From Bhargavaea ullalensis (GTDB taxonomy: Bacteria > Bacillota > Bacilli > Bacillales_A > Planococcaceae): DNA of 64,000 nucleotides. The translations under genes and the position numbers were made by a program. Below the pieces are notes generated by a model. The model did no database searches, was not told where the DNA came from, and saw only the letters and a list, made by a program, of their open reading frames with translations. Where the stretch lies: NCBI RefSeq assembly GCF_040545425.1, contig NZ_JBEPLW010000005.1. One strand, given 5' to 3'. Of this stretch, positions 60,432-64,000 are shown piece after piece (positions within the stretch are counted from its first letter, which is position 1; every line of letters starts with the position of its first letter).

Positions 60432-62543
60432 TTGAACGTCAATGAGAAGAAGTACACCTTCAATTGGGCCGGCCGCGATCTGGTCGTGGAAACCGGCAAG
60501 TTTGCCAAGCAGGCAAACGGTGCGGTTCTCGTGCGGTACGGGGATACGGCTGTGCTTTCGACGGCAACCGCTTCCAAAGAACCGAAACCGCTTGATTTCT
60601 TCCCGCTCACCGTCAATTATGAGGAGCGGCTGTACGCGGTCGGGAAGATACCGGGCGGGTTCATCAAGCGGGAGGGGCGTCCGTCGGAAAAGGCGGTCCT
60701 GACAAGCCGGCTGATTGACCGTCCGATCCGTCCGCTGTTCCCGGACGGCTTCCGCAACGAAGTCCAGGTAATTTCCATGGTCATGTCCGTGGACCAGGAC
60801 TGCTCCTCCGAGATGGCAGCGATGTTCGGTTCCTCGCTGGCACTCATGGTGTCAGATATACCGTTTGGCGGCCCGATTGCGGGTGTCCAGGTCGGCCGGA
60901 TCGACGGGAAATTCATCATCAACCCGACGATCGAACAGGAAGCCCAGAGTGACATCGATCTCATCGTCGCCGGCACGAAAGACGCCGTCAACATGGTCGA
61001 AGCGGGGGCACAGGAAGTTCCGGAATCCGTGATGCTGGAAGCCATCATGTTCGGGCATGAGGAGATCAAACGCCTCATTGCCTTCCAGGAAGAGATCGCC
61101 GCTGAAATGGCGAAGGACAAGCGGGAAATCCGGCTGTTTGAGCTGGATGAAAACTTGTTCGGCATTGTGAAAGAGCAAGCCGAGGCGCGTCTTCTCGAAT
61201 CGATCCAGGTGAAGGAAAAGCATGCCCGGGAAGAAGCCATCCAGGCTGTGAAAAAAGAAGTGCTCGAAAGCTATGCGGACGACGAGGATGCCGATCTCGG
61301 ACAGGTCCGGGCCATCCTGGACAAGCTCGTCAAGGAAGAGGTCCGTCGGCTGATCACGGATGAAAAAATCCGTCCTGACGGCCGCCGCCCGGATGAGATC
61401 CGGCCGCTTGCTTCCGAAGCCGGCGTGCTCGGCCGCACGCATGGGTCCGCGCTCTTCACACGCGGGCAGACGCAGGTGCTCAGCATTTGTACGCTCGGTG
61501 CGCTCGGGGACGTCCAGATCATCGACGGCCTCGGACTCGATGAGTCGAAACGGTTCATGCACCACTATAACTTCCCTCAGTTCAGCGTCGGAGAAACCGG
61601 TCCGATCCGCTCCCCGGGCCGCCGCGAAATCGGCCACGGGGCACTCGGTGAACGGGCGCTCGAGCCGATCATCCCGACCGAAGAACAGTTCCCGTATACC
61701 ATCCGAGTGGTTTCCGAAGTGCTTGAATCGAACGGTTCCTCCTCGCAGGCATCAATCTGCGCTTCCACGATGGCGATGATGGACGCGGGTGTTCCGATCA
61801 AGGCACCGGTTGCCGGGATCGCGATGGGACTCGTCAAAAACGGGGAGAACTACACTGTTCTGTCCGACATCCAGGGCATGGAAGACGCACTCGGCGACAT
61901 GGACTTCAAAGTGGCGGGCACCGAAAAGGGCATCACGGCACTCCAGATGGACATCAAGGTGGCCGGCCTGTCGCGTGAAATTCTGGAGGAAGCGCTCGGC
62001 CAGGCGAAAAAAGGCCGGATGCATATTCTGGAAAACATGATGAGTGCCATTTCGGAGCCCCGCACCCGTCTGTCTGACTATGCGCCGAAAATCCTCGTCG
62101 TGAAGATCAAGCCGGACAAGATCCGGGACGTCATCGGACCGGGCGGCAAGCAGATCAACAAGATCATCGAAGAGACCGGCGTCAAAATCGATACCGAACA
62201 AGACGGCACGATCTACATTTCGTCGGTGGACCAGGCGATGAACGAAAAAGCGAAGTCCATCATCGAGAACATCGTCCGTGAAGCGAAAGTCGGCGAGTAT
62301 TACGACGGCAAAGTGAAGCGGATTGAAAAGTTCGGCGCGTTCCTGGAACTGTTCCCAGGAAAAGATGGACTGCTTCACATTTCCGAAATCCAGGAAGAGC
62401 GGACGAACAAAGTCGAAGATGTCCTGAAGATGGGGGACGTCGTCCGGGTGAAGGTCGTGGAGATCGACAATCACAACCGGGTGAACCTGTCCCGCAAAAT
62501 CGTTCTCAAAGAAGAGCAGGAAAAGAAGGAAGAACAATCCTGA
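60432..62543 (+). CDS. pnp: Polyribonucleotide nucleotidyltransferase (PNPase)
   Basis: PNPase is the main 3'-5' phosphorolytic RNA exonuclease. The 703 residues comprise two RNase PH domains (SREIGHGAL-type motif GRREIGHGALGERAL in the second), a linking helical domain, a KH domain (IKPDKIRDVIGPGGKQINKI) and an S1 domain (GEYYDGKVKRIEKFGAFLEL). The start is TTG behind GAGAGGAG; the frame open from 60288 runs through the repeat element and is rejected. ylxY, which follows pnp in B. subtilis, is absent. Confidence 0.98.
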   Translation: MNVNEKKYTFNWAGRDLVVETGKFAKQANGAVLVRYGDTAVLSTATASKEPKPLDFFPLTVNYEERLYAVGKIPGGFIKREGRPSEKAVLTSRLIDRPIRPLFPDGFRNEVQVISMVMSVDQDCSSEMAAMFGSSLALMVSDIPFGGPIAGVQVGRIDGKFIINPTIEQEAQSDIDLIVAGTKDAVNMVEAGAQEVPESVMLEAIMFGHEEIKRLIAFQEEIAAEMAKDKREIRLFELDENLFGIVKEQAEARLLESIQVKEKHAREEAIQAVKKEVLESYADDEDADLGQVRAILDKLVKEEVRRLITDEKIRPDGRRPDEIRPLASEAGVLGRTHGSALFTRGQTQVLSICTLGALGDVQIIDGLGLDESKRFMHHYNFPQFSVGETGPIRSPGRREIGHGALGERALEPIIPTEEQFPYTIRVVSEVLESNGSSSQASICASTMAMMDAGVPIKAPVAGIAMGLVKNGENYTVLSDIQGMEDALGDMDFKVAGTEKGITALQMDIKVAGLSREILEEALGQAKKGRMHILENMMSAISEPRTRLSDYAPKILVVKIKPDKIRDVIGPGGKQINKIIEETGVKIDTEQDGTIYISSVDQAMNEKAKSIIENIVREAKVGEYYDGKVKRIEKFGAFLELFPGKDGLLHISEIQEERTNKVEDVLKMGDVVRVKVVEIDNHNRVNLSRKIVLKEEQEKKEEQS

Positions 62544-62555
62544 ACACCTATAGAT

Positions 62556-62590
62556 GGGACCGGCCGGTGACCGCTGGCCGGTTCCTTTTT
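62556..62590 (+). terminator. Terminator of pnp
   Basis: Ten-bp GC-rich arms (62556-62565 and 62576-62585, one G-U pair), a 10-nt loop and five T residues. Confidence 0.9.
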
Positions 62591-62630
62591 ATCTGTCCGG
62601 CAGTATACGGACATTCCTGAGGGGGGAGCA

Positions 62631-63851
62631 ATGATGATCAACAAAATGACTTTGCCAAACGGGGTCCGGATCGTCTGCGAAAAGATGCCGTCCGTCTCCT
62701 CCGTTTCTGCGGGCATCTGGGTGAAGGCAGGTTCTCGCAACGAAGACGAGACCGAAGCGGGCCTCGCCCATTTCATCGAGCATATGCTGTTCAAGGGATC
62801 CGGGAAACGGTCGGCGAGGGACATCGCCGTGGCGTTTGATAGAACAGGCGGATGGGTGAACGCCTTCACTTCCAAGGAAGAGACCTGTTACTTCATGAAG
62901 GTGCTGGACGAGCATGCGGAAGGCGCGCTGGAAGTGCTGGCGGACATGTTCTTCTCCTCGGCGTTTGACGAAGGGGAAATGGAGAAAGAAAAATCCGTCA
63001 TCCTCGAGGAGATTGCAATGGTGGAAGACGATCCCGAGGACGATGTCCATGAGCAGCTGATCGCGGCGATGTATCCAAATCATCCGATGGGAAGGCAGAT
63101 CCTCGGAACCCGGCAGAGCGTTCGTTCGTTCACTCCCGCACAGGCACGGAATTTCATGGCCAGGTTTTACCGGCCGGAAAACATCGTGATTTCCCTGGCC
63201 GGGAAAATCAGCGAATCATTGATCCGTAAAACAGAACAGCTCTTCGGAAGCTGGACTCTGCCAATAGAAAGATTCCATACACAGGAAGCCCCGGTGTTTC
63301 ATCCCGGTGAAATCTTAAAAAGGCGGGAAGCCGAACAGGCCCATTTCTGTCTCGGGTATCCGGGACTCGACGTCCACAGTCAGGATATTTACGGGCTCAT
63401 CATCCTGAACAGCCTGCTCGGCGGCAGCATGTCTTCCCGGCTGTTCCAGTCGCTGAGGGAAGACCGGGGGCTCGCCTACTCCGTCTACTCTTACCACTCG
63501 TCTTATTCTGACAACGGATCCGTCACAATCTACGGAGGAACATCGCCGGAACGGTTGGATGAAATGCGGACGGCGATTGACGAGGAGGTCCGCAAACTGG
63601 CGGATGGGGGAGCGGCCGTCATGGAGATCGAAGACGCGGTCAGCCAGATGAGGGGCAGTCTCCTGCTGGGCCTGGAAGACCCGGATGCCCGGATGAACCG
63701 CAACGGAAAAACGGAACTGTTCATCGGCGAGCACCGTTCTCCCGAAGAGGTATTCCTTTCGTTCGGCCGGGTGGACAAAGAACAGGTTGACCGGCTGGCG
63801 CACGAACTGTTTTCCGGCCCGCGTGCGACCGCACTCATCCTGCCAAACTGA
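62631..63851 (+). CDS. mlpA: M16 family zinc peptidase MlpA (YmxG)
   Basis: This 406-residue peptidase belongs to the insulinase/processing-peptidase family. The inverted zinc motif HFIEH (His47, Glu50, His51) is intact, with downstream glutamates in EKEKSVILEEIAM providing the third ligand. The C-terminal half has the GGSMSSRLFQSLREDRGLAYSVYS block. In B. subtilis mlpA lies after pnp and affects protease gene expression; its substrate is not known. It could start at either of two adjacent ATGs (62631 or 62634) after GGGGGAG. Confidence 0.95.
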   Translation: MMINKMTLPNGVRIVCEKMPSVSSVSAGIWVKAGSRNEDETEAGLAHFIEHMLFKGSGKRSARDIAVAFDRTGGWVNAFTSKEETCYFMKVLDEHAEGALEVLADMFFSSAFDEGEMEKEKSVILEEIAMVEDDPEDDVHEQLIAAMYPNHPMGRQILGTRQSVRSFTPAQARNFMARFYRPENIVISLAGKISESLIRKTEQLFGSWTLPIERFHTQEAPVFHPGEILKRREAEQAHFCLGYPGLDVHSQDIYGLIILNSLLGGSMSSRLFQSLREDRGLAYSVYSYHSSYSDNGSVTIYGGTSPERLDEMRTAIDEEVRKLADGGAAVMEIEDAVSQMRGSLLLGLEDPDARMNRNGKTELFIGEHRSPEEVFLSFGRVDKEQVDRLAHELFSGPRATALILPN

Positions 63852-63864
63852 CTATCATCCCTTC

Positions 63865-63906
63865 AAGTGCCGCCGTGCAGGATTCCGCTGCCCGGCGGCA
63901 CTTTTT
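63865..63906 (+). terminator. Terminator of mlpA (insertion target of the intron)
   Basis: Perfect 11-bp arms (63865-63875 and 63893-63903), an inner GCAG/CTGC stem, and a TTTTT tract ending at 63906. The group II intron begins at the next base. Confidence 0.93.
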
Positions 63907-64000
63907 GTGCGCCCAGCATGGGCGCAGTCTATAGGGTGCAAGTCCCGAGCTGTGAAGGCAGAAGTAACAGTTAGCTTAACGCAAGGGTGTCCACCGTGAG
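63907..64000 (+). mobile_element. Group IIC intron, 5' end (domain I start); continues beyond the window
   Basis: The last 94 bases start with the group II 5' consensus GTGCG and continue with the conserved domain I blocks AGTCTATAGGGTG, AAGTCCCGA, GTGAAGGCAGAAGTAACAG and TTAGCTTAACGCAAGGGTGTCC. This closely matches the Oceanobacillus iheyensis group IIC intron as I remember it. IIC introns insert just downstream of intrinsic terminator hairpins, exactly as seen here. The reverse transcriptase/maturase, if present, and the 3' end lie outside the window. Confidence 0.9.

Overview
This 64 kb window is a Bacillota (Bacillales) chromosomal core region. It is densely packed with housekeeping genes, and all but one (rpmB) lie on the + strand. 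The gene order closely follows the Bacillus subtilis block that runs from rsmB-prpC-prkC to pnp-mlpA. The DNA is GC-rich for this order, and many genes start with TTG or GTG behind strong Shine-Dalgarno sites. A recognisable SpoVM homologue points to an endospore-forming lineage. Taken together this suggests a high-GC member of the Planococcaceae (for example Bhargavaea-like), but the family assignment is inference.

Layout: (1) 1-5.6 kb: end of rsmB, the PrpC/PrkC phosphatase-kinase pair, rsgA, rpe, thiN, spoVM, and convergent rpmB. (2) 5.8-11.7 kb: Asp23-family yloU, fatty-acid kinase fakA, serine dehydratase sdaAB/sdaAA, recG. (3) 11.8-15.4 kb: fapR-plsX-fabD-fabG-acpP, the fatty acid and phospholipid operon, with a clear FapR operator. 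(4) 15.5-24.6 kb: rnc-smc-ftsY, ylxM-ffh, rpsP-khpA-rimM-trmD (SRP, chromosome organisation, ribosome maturation). (5) 24.9-34.3 kb: rplS, signal peptidase, rbgA, rnhB, sucCD, dprA, topA, trmFO. (6) 34.4-38.2 kb: xerC-hslV-hslU-codY. (7) 38.6-52.1 kb: rpsB, tsf, pyrH-frr, uppS-cdsA-dxr-rseP-proS, polC. (8) 52.2-57.7 kb: rimP-nusA-rnpM-ylxQ-infB-ylxP-rbfA. (9) 57.8-63.9 kb: truB-ribF, rpsO, pnp, mlpA. (10) The last 94 bases are the 5' end of a group IIC intron that begins immediately after the mlpA terminator.

The regulation that can be read is typical of the order: sigma-A promoters with 17-nt spacers, intrinsic terminators between transcription units, a FapR box over the fapR start site, and structured leaders before rplS, rpsB, rpsO and rimP-nusA. 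Compared with B. subtilis (from memory), the window lacks the fla/che operon between codY and rpsB, ylqD, ylqG/ylqH and ylxY. The codY-rpsB gap instead holds a degenerate 43-bp tandem repeat and a copy of a dispersed repeat.

I found no prophage, CRISPR array, toxin-antitoxin pair, defence island, tRNA, rRNA or wholly novel gene system. The most interesting items are the group IIC intron junction, the SpoVM variant with a long basic tail, the intergenic repeats and structured leaders, and the exact tandem repeat inside infB.
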